A stretch of DNA of 64,000 nt from Klebsiella variicola (GCF_000828055.2 NZ_CP010523.2:1612001-1676000), one strand, 5' to 3'; shown: positions 28,036 through 38,987, numbered from the stretch's first letter. Numbers and translations are program-made. Notes: generated from the sequence alone by a model not told the origin.

Positions 28036-28395
28036 GCAAGGCTCCTCGAAAGGGGTGTGCGCGTAAACGTTCATAATACAGATATTTCATTAGCCGGTGA
28101 GTAACTTTCACTTTCTCCTTTTGAGAACTTACTGCATCATTAATGCAACTTATAGCCAACATGCCGGTGTAGCGATGGCGCTTATGGATGCGTACAGCGG
28201 TTAGATCATTCCGGATTCGGCGATAAGGATTTGGCGCCGCGCCTGAGGCGCGGCTTCAGGCCCTAATAAAAGGCAGCGCCAATTTCAATAATTATCGTTA
28301 CGGCTACTGGATTCTGTGCGCCACCTCACGCACAATGAATACAAACTTTGCCCCCAGAAAAAGCAAAGAGCGCCACACCTGCAGGAGAAACCCAA
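28036..28395. other. Intergenic region between yeiG and folE
   Basis: 360 bp between divergent genes, so it should contain both promoters. A perfect 8-bp stem GCCGCGCC / GGCGCGGC with a TGA loop lies at 28236-28254 without a T-run. No coding potential or known operator was recognised. Confidence 0.55.
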
Positions 28396-29064
28396 ATGTC
28401 ATCACTGAGTAAAGAAGCCGTCCTCGTTCATGAAGCGCTGGTCGCTCGTGGGCTGGAGACGCCGATGCGTGCGCCAGTACAAGAAATTGATAACGAAACA
28501 CGCAAGCGTTTGATTACCGGTCATATGACCGAGATTATGCAACTGCTGAATCTGGATCTGAGTGATGACAGTCTGATGGAGACCCCGCATCGCATCGCCA
28601 AAATGTATGTCGATGAGATCTTCTCCGGGCTGGATTACTCCCGCTTCCCGAAAATCACCGTCATTGAAAACAAAATGAAGGTTGATGAAATGGTGACCGT
28701 GCGCGATATCACCCTGACCAGCACCTGCGAACACCATTTCGTCACCATCGATGGTAAAGCGACAGTAGCCTATATCCCGAAAGATGCGGTGATCGGCCTG
28801 TCGAAAATCAACCGCATCGTGCAGTTTTTCGCCCAGCGTCCGCAGGTCCAGGAGCGTCTGACCCAGCAGATCCTGATCGCGCTGCAGACGCTGCTCGGCA
28901 CCAGCAACGTGGCGGTATCCATTGACGCGGTGCATTACTGCGTGAAGGCGCGCGGCATTCGCGATGCGACCAGCGCCACCACCACCACCTCTCTCGGCGG
29001 CCTGTTTAAATCCAGCCAGAATACCCGCCAGGAATTCCTGCGCGCAGTACGTCACCACAACTAA
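28396..29064 (+). CDS. folE: GTP cyclohydrolase I FolE
   Basis: 222-residue zinc enzyme making 7,8-dihydroneopterin triphosphate from GTP, the first step of folate synthesis. The ATG at 28396 gives [19 protein letters not shown] as in E. coli, rather than the longer frame from 28348. Zinc ligands are Cys111 and His114 in [12 protein letters not shown] and the Cys in HYCVKARG near 182; the catalytic His lies in the same CEHH block. yeiB follows after 15 bp, probably in the same transcript. Confidence 0.97.
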   Translation: MSSLSKEAVLVHEALVARGLETPMRAPVQEIDNETRKRLITGHMTEIMQLLNLDLSDDSLMETPHRIAKMYVDEIFSGLDYSRFPKITVIENKMKVDEMVTVRDITLTSTCEHHFVTIDGKATVAYIPKDAVIGLSKINRIVQFFAQRPQVQERLTQQILIALQTLLGTSNVAVSIDAVHYCVKARGIRDATSATTTTSLGGLFKSSQNTRQEFLRAVRHHN

Positions 29065-29079
29065 AACGGAGCAGGGTAC

Positions 29080-30237
29080 ATGGAGAGAAATGTCACGCTG
29101 GACTTTGTCCGCGGCGTCGCCATCCTCGGTATCCTGCTTCTCAATATCAGCGCCTTCGGCTTGCCGAAGGCCGCTTACCTCAATCCCGCCTGGTCAGGAA
29201 ACGCGACCCTCAGCGATGCCTGGACGTGGGCACTCCTCGACCTGCTGGCGCAGGTGAAGTTTCTCACCCTGTTCGCGTTGCTGTTTGGCGCCGGTCTGCA
29301 GCTATTGCTCCCGCGAGGGAAGCGCTGGATCCAGTCGCGGCTGACGCTGCTGGCGCTGCTCGGTTTCATTCACGGTCTTTTTTTCTGGGATGGCGACATT
29401 CTGCTGGCCTACGCCCTGGTGGGGCTGGTGAGCTGGCGCATGGTGCGTGAGGCGCACCATGTCAAATCGCTGTTCAATACCGGGGTGGTGCTCTACCTCA
29501 TCGGCATTGCGGTGCTGGTCCTGCTGGGAGTCATCTCCGGGACGGCGGCGAATCGCTCCTGGGTGCCGGATGCGGCGAACCTGCAGTATGAGCAGTACTG
29601 GAAGCTGCACGGCGGCATGGAGGCGGTCAGCAACCGGGCGGATATGCTATCGGACAATCTGCTGGCGCTGGGCGCCCAGTATGGCTGGCAGCTGGCGGGG
29701 ATGATGCTGATGGGCGCGGCGCTAATGCGCAGCGGCTGGCTCAAAGGGCAGTTCAGCCTGCGTCACTACCGGCGCACGGGTGCCCTGCTGGTGGTGGCCG
29801 GCATGGCGGTAAATCTGCCGGCAATATTCGCCCAGTGGTATCTGGCCTGGGACTATCGCTGGTGCGCGTTTTTGCTGCAGGCGCCGCGCGAACTGAGCGC
29901 CCCCTTACAGGCGATCGGCTATGCCTCGCTGGCCTGGGGCTACTGGCCGCAGCTGTGCCGTTTCCGCCTGGTGGGCGCTATCGCCTGCGTCGGACGCATG
30001 GCGCTGACCAACTACCTGCTGCAGACCCTGATCTGCACCACCCTGTTTTATCATCTCGGGCTGTTTATGCGCTTCGATCGTCTGCAGCTGCTGGCCTTTG
30101 TTCCCCCCATCTGGGCTGTTAACCTCCTTGTCTCATCGCTGTGGCTGCGCCGCTTCCGCCAGGGGCCGGTGGAATGGCTGTGGCGTCAGTTAACCCTGCG
30201 TGCGTCAGGCACATCATTGAAAGACACATCCAGATAA
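29080..30237 (+). CDS. yeiB: DUF418 inner-membrane protein YeiB
   Basis: 385-residue integral membrane protein of the DUF418 family, with the N-terminal motif LDFVRGVAILGILLLNI (about 6-22) and roughly nine to ten hydrophobic helices, including the GFIHGLFFWDGDILLAYALVG region typical of the family. Function is unknown. Start is supported by GGAGCAGGG upstream. It follows folE by 15 bp, the same pairing as in E. coli, though no functional link to folate is known. Confidence 0.9.
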   Translation: MERNVTLDFVRGVAILGILLLNISAFGLPKAAYLNPAWSGNATLSDAWTWALLDLLAQVKFLTLFALLFGAGLQLLLPRGKRWIQSRLTLLALLGFIHGLFFWDGDILLAYALVGLVSWRMVREAHHVKSLFNTGVVLYLIGIAVLVLLGVISGTAANRSWVPDAANLQYEQYWKLHGGMEAVSNRADMLSDNLLALGAQYGWQLAGMMLMGAALMRSGWLKGQFSLRHYRRTGALLVVAGMAVNLPAIFAQWYLAWDYRWCAFLLQAPRELSAPLQAIGYASLAWGYWPQLCRFRLVGAIACVGRMALTNYLLQTLICTTLFYHLGLFMRFDRLQLLAFVPPIWAVNLLVSSLWLRRFRQGPVEWLWRQLTLRASGTSLKDTSR

Positions 30238-30268
30238 CGATCTCGATCACAATCATTAACAAAACGGA

Positions 30269-30282
30269 TGTAAACGTTTCCA
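30269..30282 (+). promoter_or_regulatory. GalR/GalS operator upstream of galS
   Basis: TGTAAACGTTTCCA fits the gal operator core (GTAANCGNTTNC). Autoregulation of galS is known in E. coli. Confidence 0.7.
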
Positions 30283-30286
30283 GCCG

Positions 30287-30302
30287 TGTGACCTCACTCA
30301 CG
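30287..30302 (+). promoter_or_regulatory. CRP site upstream of galS
   Basis: TGTGACCTCACTCACG fits TGTGA-N6-TCACA with one mismatch. It follows the gal operator within 5 bp. Confidence 0.7.
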
Positions 30303-30392
30303 TAGCGGACCGCGGGTCGCTGCCAGAATAGCCTCCTTGCTGAGCACAGGAGGTGAATGTGACGTGCTGTAATTCTCTTAAGGTCGCTGAGT

Positions 30393-31415
30393 ATGATCAC
30401 CATTCGTGATGTCGCCCGCCAGGCGGGTGTATCCGTGGCCACCGTGTCGCGGGTGCTGAACAACAGCGCGCTGGTGAGTCCGGATACGCGCGACGCCGTG
30501 ATGAAAGCGGTGACCCAACTGGGCTACCGACCCAACGCCAACGCTCAGGCGCTGGCCACCCAGGTGAGCGATACCATCGGCGTGGTGGTGATGGACGTCT
30601 CCGACGCCTTCTTCGGCGCGCTGGTGAAAGCGGTGGATACCGTCGCCCAGCAGCATCAGAAGTATGTGCTGATCGGCAACAGCTATCACGAGGCGGAAAA
30701 AGAGCGCCACGCCATCGAGGTGCTGATCCGCCAGCGCTGCTCGGCGCTGATTGTCCATTCGAAAGCGCTCAGCGATGATGAACTGAGCGACTTTATGCAA
30801 CATATCCCGGGAATGGTGCTGATCAACCGCATTGTGCCAGGCTTTGCCCATCGCTGCGTCGGGCTCGACAACGTCAGCGGCGCGCTGATGGCCACCCGCA
30901 TGCTGCTCAATCAGGGTCACCAGCGCATCGGCTATCTCTCCTCAAACCACGGCATTGAAGATGACGATATGCGTCGGGAAGGGTGGAGCAAAGCGCTGCA
31001 GGAGCAGGGCATCATCGCCCCGGACAGCTGGGTCGGTTCTGGCTCCCCGGATATGCAGGGCGGCGAGGCGGCGATGGTCGAACTGCTGGGGCGCAATCTC
31101 GGTCTCACCGCGGTGTTTGCCTATAACGACAGCATGGCGGCCGGCGCGCTGACGACCCTGAAGGACAACGGCATTGTCGTGCCGCAGCATCTGTCGCTGA
31201 TTGGCTTTGATGATATTCCTATTTCCCGTTACACCGATCCTCAACTCACTACCGTGCGCTATCCGGTAATGTCGATGGCAAAGCTGGCCACCGAGCTGGC
31301 GCTGCTGGGGGCGGCCGGCAAGCTGGATCGCGAGGCAACGCACTGCTTTATGCCGACGCTGGTGCGCCGTCATTCCGTTGCCCAGCGGCAAACTGTGGGG
31401 CCGATCACTAACTGA
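30393..31415 (+). CDS. galS: Galactose isorepressor GalS (LacI family)
   Basis: 340-residue repressor of the mgl and gal genes, released by galactose. The N-terminal HTH with hinge (1-58, [24 protein letters not shown] in two parts) precedes a periplasmic-binding-like domain (about 60-330). It lies directly upstream of mglBAC as in E. coli. Gal-type operators occur before both galS and mglB, supporting auto- and mgl regulation. Full length with no damage. Confidence 0.95.
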   Translation: MITIRDVARQAGVSVATVSRVLNNSALVSPDTRDAVMKAVTQLGYRPNANAQALATQVSDTIGVVVMDVSDAFFGALVKAVDTVAQQHQKYVLIGNSYHEAEKERHAIEVLIRQRCSALIVHSKALSDDELSDFMQHIPGMVLINRIVPGFAHRCVGLDNVSGALMATRMLLNQGHQRIGYLSSNHGIEDDDMRREGWSKALQEQGIIAPDSWVGSGSPDMQGGEAAMVELLGRNLGLTAVFAYNDSMAAGALTTLKDNGIVVPQHLSLIGFDDIPISRYTDPQLTTVRYPVMSMAKLATELALLGAAGKLDREATHCFMPTLVRRHSVAQRQTVGPITN

Positions 31416-31427
31416 AGCGGTGATGGG

Positions 31428-31443
31428 ATGTAACCGCTTTCAA
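31428..31443 (+). promoter_or_regulatory. GalS/GalR operator at the mglB promoter
   Basis: ATGTAACCGCTTTCAA fits the gal operator core and abuts the CRP site at 31446, so repressor binding would compete with activation. Confidence 0.75.
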
Positions 31444-31445
31444 TT

Positions 31446-31461
31446 TGTGAGTAAATTCACA
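31446..31461 (+). promoter_or_regulatory. CRP site of the mgl promoter
   Basis: TGTGAGTAAATTCACA is a perfect TGTGA-N6-TCACA match. Its centre lies 41.5 bp upstream of a start point near 31495 if the TATGAT at 31483-31488 is the -10 box, the classic class II arrangement. Confidence 0.88.
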
Positions 31462-31482
31462 GTATATTAACATTCGCCTGAT

Positions 31483-31488
31483 TATGAT
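31483..31488 (+). promoter_or_regulatory. Predicted -10 box of mglBAC
   Basis: TATGAT at the spacing expected from the CRP site. It leaves an untranslated leader of about 215 bases before mglB. Confidence 0.6.
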
Positions 31489-31711
31489 GGCAGCGTTTAC
31501 CAGTCTGAACCACGAGGTGATGGGTTATCCTCACTTTTTTAAGTAGGAACAAGGCGTTAAACGAGTTTTAGAGTCGTATTTTTCTGGAGCGTTACCCGAC
31601 ACGGAAGACCGAATTTTCGTCGTGAAATGCGTTGTGCGGTAACACTAATGCAACAAACCCCGCCCGCACTTTTTCACAATAATGACCCTGCATAATAAAA
31701 CCGGAGATTCC

Positions 31712-32710
31712 ATGAATAAGAAGGTGTTTACCCTGTCTGCTGTAATGGCTGGTCTTTTATTTGGCGCCGCCGCACACGCAGCAGATACCCGTATCGGCGT
31801 GACGATTTATAAATATGACGACAACTTTATGTCGGTGGTGCGTAAGGCAATTGAAAAAGATGGCAAATCCGCGCCTGACGTCCAGCTGCTGATGAATGAC
31901 TCGCAGAACGACCAGTCGAAACAAAACGATCAAATTGACGTGCTGTTGGCGAAAGGCGTGAAGGCGCTGGCGATTAACCTGGTTGACCCGGCGGCAGCGG
32001 GAACGGTGATTGAAAAAGCGCGCGGGCAGAATATTCCTGTGGTGTTCTTCAACAAAGAGCCTTCCCGCAAAGCGCTGGATAGTTATGACAAGGCTTATTA
32101 CGTCGGTACCGATTCGAAAGAGTCGGGGATTATTCAGGGCGATCTGATCGCCAAGCACTGGAAAGCCAACCCGAACTGGGATCTGAATAAAGACGGCCAG
32201 ATCCAGTTCGTCCTGCTGAAAGGCGAGCCGGGCCATCCGGATGCGGAAGCGCGTACCACCTACGTTATCAAAGAGCTGAATGATAAAGGTCTGAAGACCC
32301 AGCAGCTGCAACTGGATACCGCCATGTGGGATACCGCGCAGGCGAAAGACAAAATGGACGCCTGGCTCTCCGGCCCGAATGCGAACAAGATTGAAGTAGT
32401 GATCGCGAACAACGATGCCATGGCGATGGGCGCGGTTGAAGCGCTGAAAGCGCACAACAAGAGCAGCATTCCGGTGTTTGGCGTCGATGCCCTGCCAGAA
32501 GCGCTGGCGCTGGTGAAATCCGGTGCGATGGCCGGTACCGTGCTGAACGATGCCAACAACCAGGCGAAAGCGACCTTCGATCTGGCGAAAAACCTCGCGG
32601 AAGGTAAAGAAGCCGCGGCGGGCACCAACTGGAAAATTGACAACAAGATTGTTCGCGTACCGTACGTGGGCGTCGATAAAGACAACCTGAGCCAGTTTAC
32701 CGGCAAGTAA
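31712..32710 (+). CDS. mglB: Galactose/glucose-binding protein MglB
   Basis: 332-residue periplasmic receptor for galactose and glucose, serving both the MglABC importer and the Trg chemoreceptor. The ATG at 31712 gives [14 protein letters not shown] and a signal peptide cleaved after AAHA (residue 23). The calcium site (DLNKDGQIQ in the C-terminal lobe) and the sugar-contact segment [13 protein letters not shown] are present. First gene of mglBAC, behind a CRP/GalS-controlled promoter. A hairpin after its stop probably gives it higher mRNA levels than mglA and mglC. Confidence 0.97.
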   Translation: MNKKVFTLSAVMAGLLFGAAAHAADTRIGVTIYKYDDNFMSVVRKAIEKDGKSAPDVQLLMNDSQNDQSKQNDQIDVLLAKGVKALAINLVDPAAAGTVIEKARGQNIPVVFFNKEPSRKALDSYDKAYYVGTDSKESGIIQGDLIAKHWKANPNWDLNKDGQIQFVLLKGEPGHPDAEARTTYVIKELNDKGLKTQQLQLDTAMWDTAQAKDKMDAWLSGPNANKIEVVIANNDAMAMGAVEALKAHNKSSIPVFGVDALPEALALVKSGAMAGTVLNDANNQAKATFDLAKNLAEGKEAAAGTNWKIDNKIVRVPYVGVDKDNLSQFTGK

Positions 32711-32725
32711 TCGTGATGTGAGTTG

Positions 32726-32748
32726 CGGGCGTGGTTTAACCACGCCCG
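32726..32748 (+). repeat. Hairpin between mglB and mglA
   Basis: CGGGCGTGG and CCACGCCCG pair perfectly around TTTAA, 16 bp after the mglB stop. There is no T-run, so the likely effect is to protect the 3' end of a processed mglB message. Confidence 0.65.
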
Positions 32749-32828
32749 ATTATTCCTGATACAGAACCAGACTCCTGCTGGCGTTATTGCGCCGGACGGG
32801 GCGTGCATGAACGCAGCCAGGTATAACT

Positions 32829-34349
32829 ATGGTCAGCAATAATAGCGAACGGTCAGGCGAATATTTGTTGGAAATGACCAACATCAACAAATCGTTTCCT
32901 GGCGTCAAGGCTCTTGATAATGTCAACCTGAAGGTTCGTCCGCACTCCATTCATGCGTTAATGGGTGAGAACGGCGCCGGCAAATCGACATTATTAAAAT
33001 GCCTTTTTGGGATCTATCAAAAAGATTCCGGTAGCATTCTTTTTCAGGGAAAAGAGATCGATTTCCATTCGGCGAAAGAAGCCCTGGAAAACGGTATATC
33101 GATGGTGCATCAGGAATTAAACCTGGTTTTACAGCGTTCAGTCATGGATAACATGTGGCTCGGACGCTATCCCACCAAAGGCATGTTTGTCGATCAGGAC
33201 AAAATGTACCGGGATACCAAGGCCATTTTTGATGAGCTGGATATTGATATCGACCCGCGCGCCCGCGTCGGTACCTTATCGGTATCCCAGATGCAGATGA
33301 TTGAGATCGCTAAGGCGTTTTCCTATGACGCCAAAATCGTCATCATGGACGAGCCGACGTCATCGCTGACGGAAAAAGAGGTCAACCATCTGTTTAAGAT
33401 CATCCGCAAGCTGAAAGATCGCGGCTGCGGTATCGTCTATATCTCGCATAAAATGGAAGAAATTTTCCAGCTGTGCGATGAAATAACCATCCTGCGCGAC
33501 GGCCAGTGGATCGCCACCCAGCCGCTGGAAGGGCTGGATATGGACAAGATTATCGCCATGATGGTCGGGCGCTCGCTCAACCAGCGTTTTCCGGATCGCG
33601 AAAATACCCCGGGAGAAGTGATCCTCCAGGTGCGCAATCTCACCTCGCTGCGTCAACCCTCCATTCGCGATGTCTCCTTTGATCTGCATAAGGGCGAAAT
33701 TCTCGGTATCGCCGGCCTGGTAGGCGCTAAACGCACCGACATCGTGGAGACCCTGTTCGGGATCCGTGAGAAGGCCAGCGGCACCATCACCCTGCACGGT
33801 AAGAAGATCAACAACCACAGCGCCAACGAGGCGATTAACCACGGTTTTGCACTGGTGACCGAGGAGCGGCGCTCCACCGGGATTTATGCCTATCTGGATA
33901 TCGGTTTTAACTCGCTGATCTCCAATATTAAGAAATATAAAAACAGCATCGGCTTGCTGGATAACTCGCGAATGAAGAGCGACACCCAGTGGGTTATTGA
34001 CTCGATGCGCGTTAAAACCCCCGGCCAGCATACGCAGATCGGTTCGCTTTCCGGTGGTAACCAGCAAAAGGTCATTATAGGCCGCTGGCTGCTGACCCAG
34101 CCGGAGATCCTGATGCTGGATGAGCCAACGCGCGGTATCGACGTCGGCGCCAAATTCGAGATCTACCAGCTGATTGCCGAGCTGGCTAAAAAAGACAAAG
34201 GGATCATTATTATTTCTTCCGAAATGCCGGAACTGCTGGGGATTACCGACCGCATTCTGGTGATGAGCAATGGCCTTGTCGCGGGCATTGTAGAGACTAA
34301 AACCACCACGCAAAACGAAATACTGCGTCTTGCGTCATTGCACCTTTAA
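32829..34349 (+). CDS. mglA: Galactose/methyl galactoside import ATP-binding protein MglA
   Basis: 506-residue double ATPase of the CUT2 sugar ABC importer class. The first cassette has Walker [10 protein letters not shown] (about 48-56) and Walker [11 protein letters not shown]; the second has the degenerate P-loop GLVGAKRTD that is normal for this class, with signature LSGGNQQK and Walker [13 protein letters not shown]. It sits between mglB and mglC (15-bp gap to mglC). Length equals E. coli MglA. Confidence 0.97.
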   Translation: MVSNNSERSGEYLLEMTNINKSFPGVKALDNVNLKVRPHSIHALMGENGAGKSTLLKCLFGIYQKDSGSILFQGKEIDFHSAKEALENGISMVHQELNLVLQRSVMDNMWLGRYPTKGMFVDQDKMYRDTKAIFDELDIDIDPRARVGTLSVSQMQMIEIAKAFSYDAKIVIMDEPTSSLTEKEVNHLFKIIRKLKDRGCGIVYISHKMEEIFQLCDEITILRDGQWIATQPLEGLDMDKIIAMMVGRSLNQRFPDRENTPGEVILQVRNLTSLRQPSIRDVSFDLHKGEILGIAGLVGAKRTDIVETLFGIREKASGTITLHGKKINNHSANEAINHGFALVTEERRSTGIYAYLDIGFNSLISNIKKYKNSIGLLDNSRMKSDTQWVIDSMRVKTPGQHTQIGSLSGGNQQKVIIGRWLLTQPEILMLDEPTRGIDVGAKFEIYQLIAELAKKDKGIIIISSEMPELLGITDRILVMSNGLVAGIVETKTTTQNEILRLASLHL

Positions 34350-34364
34350 GATCAGGGGCTTCAC

Positions 34365-35375
34365 ATGAGTGCGTTAAATAAAAAGAGTTTTCTCACTTAC
34401 CTGAAAGAGGGTGGGATCTATGTCGTCCTTCTGGTCCTGTTGGCCATTATTATTTTCCAGGATCCGACATTTTTAAGTCTGCTCAACCTGAGTAATATTC
34501 TGACCCAGTCTTCGGTGCGTATTATTATTGCCCTGGGCGTGGCCGGACTTATCGTCACGCAGGGGACCGACCTCTCCGCCGGCCGTCAGGTGGGACTGGC
34601 GGCGGTGATTGCCGCCACCATGCTGCAGGCGGTGGATAATGCCAACAAGGTGTTCCCGGATATGGCGACCATGCCGATCCCGTTGGTGATCCTGCTGGTG
34701 TGCGCCATCGGGGCGGTCATCGGCCTGATTAACGGGATCGTCATCGCCTACCTGAACGTGACGCCGTTTATTACCACCCTCGGCACTATGATCATCGTGT
34801 ACGGCATTAACTCGCTGTACTACGACTTCGTGGGCGCGTCGCCGATCTCCGGTTTTGACAGCCACTTCTCCCATTTTGCCCAGGGGTTTGTGGCGCTGGG
34901 CTCGTTCCGCCTGTCCTACATTACCTTCTACGCGCTGATTGCCGTCTTCTTTGTCTGGATCCTGTGGAACAAGACGCGCTTTGGTAAAAACATCTTCGCT
35001 ATCGGCGGTAACCCGGAAGCGGCGAAAGTCTCCGGGGTTAACGTGGCGTTGAACCTGCTGATGATCTATGCCCTCTCCGGGGTGTTCTACGCCTTCGGCG
35101 GCCTGCTGGAAGCCGGGCGTATCGGCTCGGCGACCAATAACCTCGGCTTTATGTACGAACTGGACGCCATCGCCGCCTGTGTGGTGGGCGGCGTATCGTT
35201 CAGCGGCGGGGTAGGGACCGTATTCGGCGTGGTGACAGGGGTGATTATCTTCACCGTCATCAACTACGGCCTGACCTATATCGGCGTCAACCCTTACTGG
35301 CAGTACATTATTAAGGGGGCGATTATTATCTTCGCCGTGGCGCTGGACTCCCTGAAATACGCCCGTAAGAAATAA
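34365..35375 (+). CDS. mglC: Galactose/methyl galactoside permease MglC
   Basis: 336-residue inner-membrane permease of the MglABC importer, with about ten hydrophobic helices and the family segment GGNPEAAKVSGVNV (about 222-235) that contacts the ATPase. Last gene of the operon, ending at a strong terminator 14 bp downstream. Intact and of E. coli length. Confidence 0.97.
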   Translation: MSALNKKSFLTYLKEGGIYVVLLVLLAIIIFQDPTFLSLLNLSNILTQSSVRIIIALGVAGLIVTQGTDLSAGRQVGLAAVIAATMLQAVDNANKVFPDMATMPIPLVILLVCAIGAVIGLINGIVIAYLNVTPFITTLGTMIIVYGINSLYYDFVGASPISGFDSHFSHFAQGFVALGSFRLSYITFYALIAVFFVWILWNKTRFGKNIFAIGGNPEAAKVSGVNVALNLLMIYALSGVFYAFGGLLEAGRIGSATNNLGFMYELDAIAACVVGGVSFSGGVGTVFGVVTGVIIFTVINYGLTYIGVNPYWQYIIKGAIIIFAVALDSLKYARKK

Positions 35376-35388
35376 GATTGAACGCATC

Positions 35389-35416
35389 AAAAACCCGCGC
35401 CTGGCGCGGGTTTTTA
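35389..35416 (+). terminator. mglBAC terminator
   Basis: ACCCGCGCC / GGCGCGGGT stem with a two-base loop, A-run before, T-run after. It also sits beyond the stop of the converging hipB-like gene and can serve both. Confidence 0.92.
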
Positions 35417-35863
35417 CTATTTAAATAGAGAAGAAATAAGTGTTTTAGAAATAGGGACGAGTCCTGTTTCAAGGCCAAACGGCTTATAGATTTTATTAAT
35501 GATCTCGGCAGAATAATTGCCTTTATCATTTTCCACATCAGATAAGGTCTTACGAGAGACATCCACTAGCCGGGCATATTCATCCTGGCGTAAACCCAGA
35601 ACTTCTACTCTCAGTTTTTTCAGGGCCTCTCCCTGGCTGATGGCGCCTAGCATGATGTCATAGATAATGGCGTGAATGACCGCCTGACGATCGACCGTTT
35701 TGACTTTTTTTAAACCAGCCGAGACGCGTTGTCTGCTTATCTCTGAACGAGCTTTTTTTTCCGTAGCCGTTACCCCGGTGGCGGGTAGGGATGGTGGGTT
35801 ATCCGCCCGCAGCCTGGCTAAGGTATTTTGGATTTCTGTTTCTTTTTTATTCAGGGTCTTCAT
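35417..35863 (-). CDS. HipB-like helix-turn-helix antitoxin
   Basis: 148-residue protein with an XRE-type HTH in its C-terminal half (about 76-130, EALKKLRVEVLGLRQDEYAR then VSRKTLSDVENDKG) and a basic N-terminal extension. HTH proteins next to hipA-family kinases act as antitoxin and autorepressor. Its ATG overlaps the stop of the upstream hipA fragment (ATGA), so it lies downstream of the toxin, the reverse of the E. coli hipBA order. The reading frame is intact. Base composition is more A+T-rich than the flanking genes, consistent with transfer. Confidence 0.78.
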   Translation of the reverse strand: MKTLNKKETEIQNTLARLRADNPPSLPATGVTATEKKARSEISRQRVSAGLKKVKTVDRQAVIHAIIYDIMLGAISQGEALKKLRVEVLGLRQDEYARLVDVSRKTLSDVENDKGNYSAEIINKIYKPFGLETGLVPISKTLISSLFK

Positions 35864-36964
35864 AACAGCCCCCAGCGAGCGAGTTTGTCAGGTATAAATT
35901 TAAAACCAATTGATGGCATTTCCAGAATCTGAACAGGAACGCCGCGTACTTTAAGACGGGATGGTAAATCAACGAGTTGAGATGCGGTTTCACTTAAAGC
36001 ATTAAGCAATGTGTCAGGGGTGATCCATTCAGCCAAAGCTTGTGCGATGGCGCCAAAGTTATATTCGCCTCCTGATTCGCAGGCTAATGACCACTTCATC
36101 GTGCGCGGTATACCTTCCGGGTCGGCTTTCATTGGTGCAAAATCGTAGATTGGCGCAAGGATAATTTCATTATCTGCTTTCATAAATGCAGTATTACGTC
36201 CATGGTTATCACTATTGCCAAAAATAATGTTTAATAAGTCTCGACGTACCCAATCGATGATAAATCCTTGAACATCAAAGCGATAATTCTGTACTCTTAC
36301 CATATTACTGGATGTGATCTTTTCGATTAGGATCCGCAACGTGGTTTCATGATCAAGTATCGTCGCTGGCGCTTTTTGTAACAGAGAATAGACTGACTCC
36401 ATTCCCAATCTCATTATCCGGCCATCACCGTCTCTTCTGATATCAAATCGCGGCAACCAGAGAGAGGGATAATGTAGCCCCTCCTGCTGCGGCTCCTCGT
36501 TCCTGGTCATAGTCGAGAAAATCACTGGCACGATTCATGACATCAGTGACAGAGAACGTTTTACTGCTTGCCAGACTATCCCAGTCCGGCACCGAGTCTT
36601 TAATGCGTAAATTTCCCACTGGCGACATCGTGCCGAATTTGAGCAAGATGAAATTCTGCTGGCCCTGAGGAAGTTCACTGATATCTAAAAAGTTAACCCA
36701 GTAACGTCGGCTGGCGCCGCTTGGAATGATATCGTCTATAAATCTTAACCATCCAGGATTTCCGTGATCCTCAAAATAAAGCGAAACGGGATGGTTGAGC
36801 GACACGGCGTGATAGTCATCGCGTTCCAGAAAGTCGATGGCGTAATCGGTAAGATAGTCGATTTGTGTTGTAAACCAGTCCCCTTGCTCACTACCGGGGA
36901 ATTTTATCAACGCAATGTCTTGCCACTCCGCATTGAGAAAGGCTTGTACCGTTAATGTTTCCAT
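35860..36964 (-). pseudogene. HipA-family toxin kinase gene, disrupted by an internal deletion and frameshift
   Basis: Two overlapping frames hold the two ends of one HipA/YjjJ-type protein. The N-terminal part starts at 36964 (METLTVQAFLNAEW, GGAGG upstream) and runs into AGGATLSLSLVAAI and a stop at 36443; the C-terminal part resumes in another frame at EGLHYPSLWLPRF. The C-terminal part keeps the kinase catalytic loop GNSDNHGRN (36193-36219) and the metal motif YDFAP (36131-36157). The expected Gly-rich nucleotide-binding part and N-lobe are missing, and total length is short of about 440 codons. The product should be inactive unless the halves are made and assemble, which I consider unlikely. 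Confidence 0.75.
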
Positions 36965-37078
36965 CTCGCCCTCCAAAAAGGATGATGAGTGAAATATTAC
37001 GCATTAAAGAGCATTCATGCAATTAACGTTACTTATAATACGCATTGTTTTGGCATCGCATGATTAATGCATCTTATA
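36965..37078 (-). promoter_or_regulatory. Promoter region of the hipA/hipB-like locus
   Basis: A+T-rich gap after sanA with several short dyads built on GCATTAAT/ATTAATGC and a TATTAT/TATAAG stretch (about 37027-37040) that could be a -10 box. Autoregulation by the HTH protein would fit, but no single clear operator is assigned. Confidence 0.4.
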
Positions 37079-37819
<741 letters not shown>

Positions 37820-37919
37820 TCAATAATAGACAACGGAGTCTTCAGGCTACTTTACCCGCCGGGTAAGCGCAAGAAACCCGCGTTTGATTGCGGGGATTTT
37901 CAGCAATATAGACAGATCG

Positions 37920-38096
37920 CCGAACGCAGGTCGGGTAAGGCGTGAGCCGACACCCGGCATAGAGATCTTCAGCTCGCCATGGCGCGAACCGTAGGTCGGG
38001 TAAGCGTAGCGCCACCCGACAACATCTCGGTATATCAGGTCGACGGTATATCAGGTCGGCCGGATAAGGCGAAACCGTCATCCGGCAATCTGCTCA
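37920..38096. repeat. REP/BIME cluster between sanA and cdd
   Basis: At least three palindromic units in alternating orientation: GGTCGGGTAAGGCGTGAGCC..., GTCGGGTAAGCG...CACCCGAC (about 37995-38020) and CCGGATAAGGC...CATCCGG (38060-38090), plus a short direct repeat of GGTATATCAGGTCG (from about 38029 and 38044). No coding potential. Confidence 0.8.
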
Positions 38097-38102
38097 GGCT
38101 GA

Positions 38103-38987
38103 TCAACCTAACAGGACGCGCTCGATATTCTGGCAGCCCAGCGCCTTCAGGGTTGCGACGGTGGCATCCCACTGGATCAGCGCCGCGTCGGCTTTCTCCG
38201 CGAGGATTGCCCGCTGGATAGCGGGATAATCATAGCCGTTGAGGCTCAGGAGATTCAGCGCCCCCTGCAGCGGCGGCAGCGTCGGATTGAACGCCGCGTT
38301 TTCCGCATAGCTGCCGCTGAAAATGGTGCCGTCTTTCAGCTCCAGCGCCACGCCGGAGGGCGAGTGGCTGTAGGGCGCATGGCAGCGGTTGGCGGCCTGA
38401 ATGGCTGCCTGGGTCAGGGCATCGCCGCTCACCGGGAAGCCATGGTCCTGTGCATCCATCAGCAGGGTTTTGATCTCCAGATCTTTCGGACCAAAGGCGT
38501 CCGGCAGATAGTGCTCCAGGGCATGCGCTTCGCGGCCCGGCAGATGAATGCGCAGCGCCAGTCCGCTGTTCAGTTCGTTCATAAACTGACGGCAATGGCC
38601 GCACGGCGTGTAGTTCACCGTAATAGCGCGCAGGGAGGTCTCGCCGCGCAGCCAGGCGTGGCTGATGGCGCTCTGTTCGGCGTGAACGGTCTGCTGCATG
38701 GTCGCGCCGAGAAATTCCATATTGCCGCCAAAGTACCAGCGGCCGCTGACGCCGCGGGCGATCGCCCCGACGTTAAAATGAGAAAGGTCGGCGCGCGCGC
38801 AGGCGGCAGCAAGCGGCAGTAGCGCAAAGGCCAGCGCGTCTTCGTCCAGACCTGTCGCCTGCTGCAGCGTCGCCACCTGATCGGCTTCGAGCAGCGCCGG
38901 GAAGTGCGGGTCGGCGAGCATCGGGGCGATGGCCGCCTGCAGGTCTGCTGCCAGAGTCGTCAAAGCAGCTTGAAAACGTGAGTGCAT
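38103..38987 (-). CDS. cdd: Cytidine deaminase Cdd
   Basis: 294-residue zinc enzyme deaminating cytidine and deoxycytidine for pyrimidine salvage. The active site shows His102 and Glu104 in HAEQSAI and Cys129/Cys132 in PCGHC, at the same positions as in E. coli Cdd; the C-terminal half is the catalytically inactive broken-core repeat. Two CRP-type sites lie upstream (39047 and 39098), as expected for the CRP/CytR-regulated cdd promoter. Confidence 0.97.
   Translation of the reverse strand: MHSRFQAALTTLAADLQAAIAPMLADPHFPALLEADQVATLQQATGLDEDALAFALLPLAAACARADLSHFNVGAIARGVSGRWYFGGNMEFLGATMQQTVHAEQSAISHAWLRGETSLRAITVNYTPCGHCRQFMNELNSGLALRIHLPGREAHALEHYLPDAFGPKDLEIKTLLMDAQDHGFPVSGDALTQAAIQAANRCHAPYSHSPSGVALELKDGTIFSGSYAENAAFNPTLPPLQGALNLLSLNGYDYPAIQRAILAEKADAALIQWDATVATLKALGCQNIERVLLG

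Noticed and set aside
33693-33760. Apparent loss of the second P-loop in mglA (GLVGAKRTD)
   Set aside because: Degenerate second Walker A is normal for the MglA/RbsA class, so this is not damage.
35417-36976. HipBST-type three-gene system with a genuinely split toxin
   Set aside because: In HipBST the small HipS is a separate complete domain and the order is hipB-hipS-hipT. Here the first fragment is a long N-terminal region ending in out-of-frame residues, and the HTH gene is last, so an internal deletion explains the data better.
37920-38096. CRISPR-like repeats near cdd
   Set aside because: The repeats are REP palindromes in alternating orientation with no uniform spacers.
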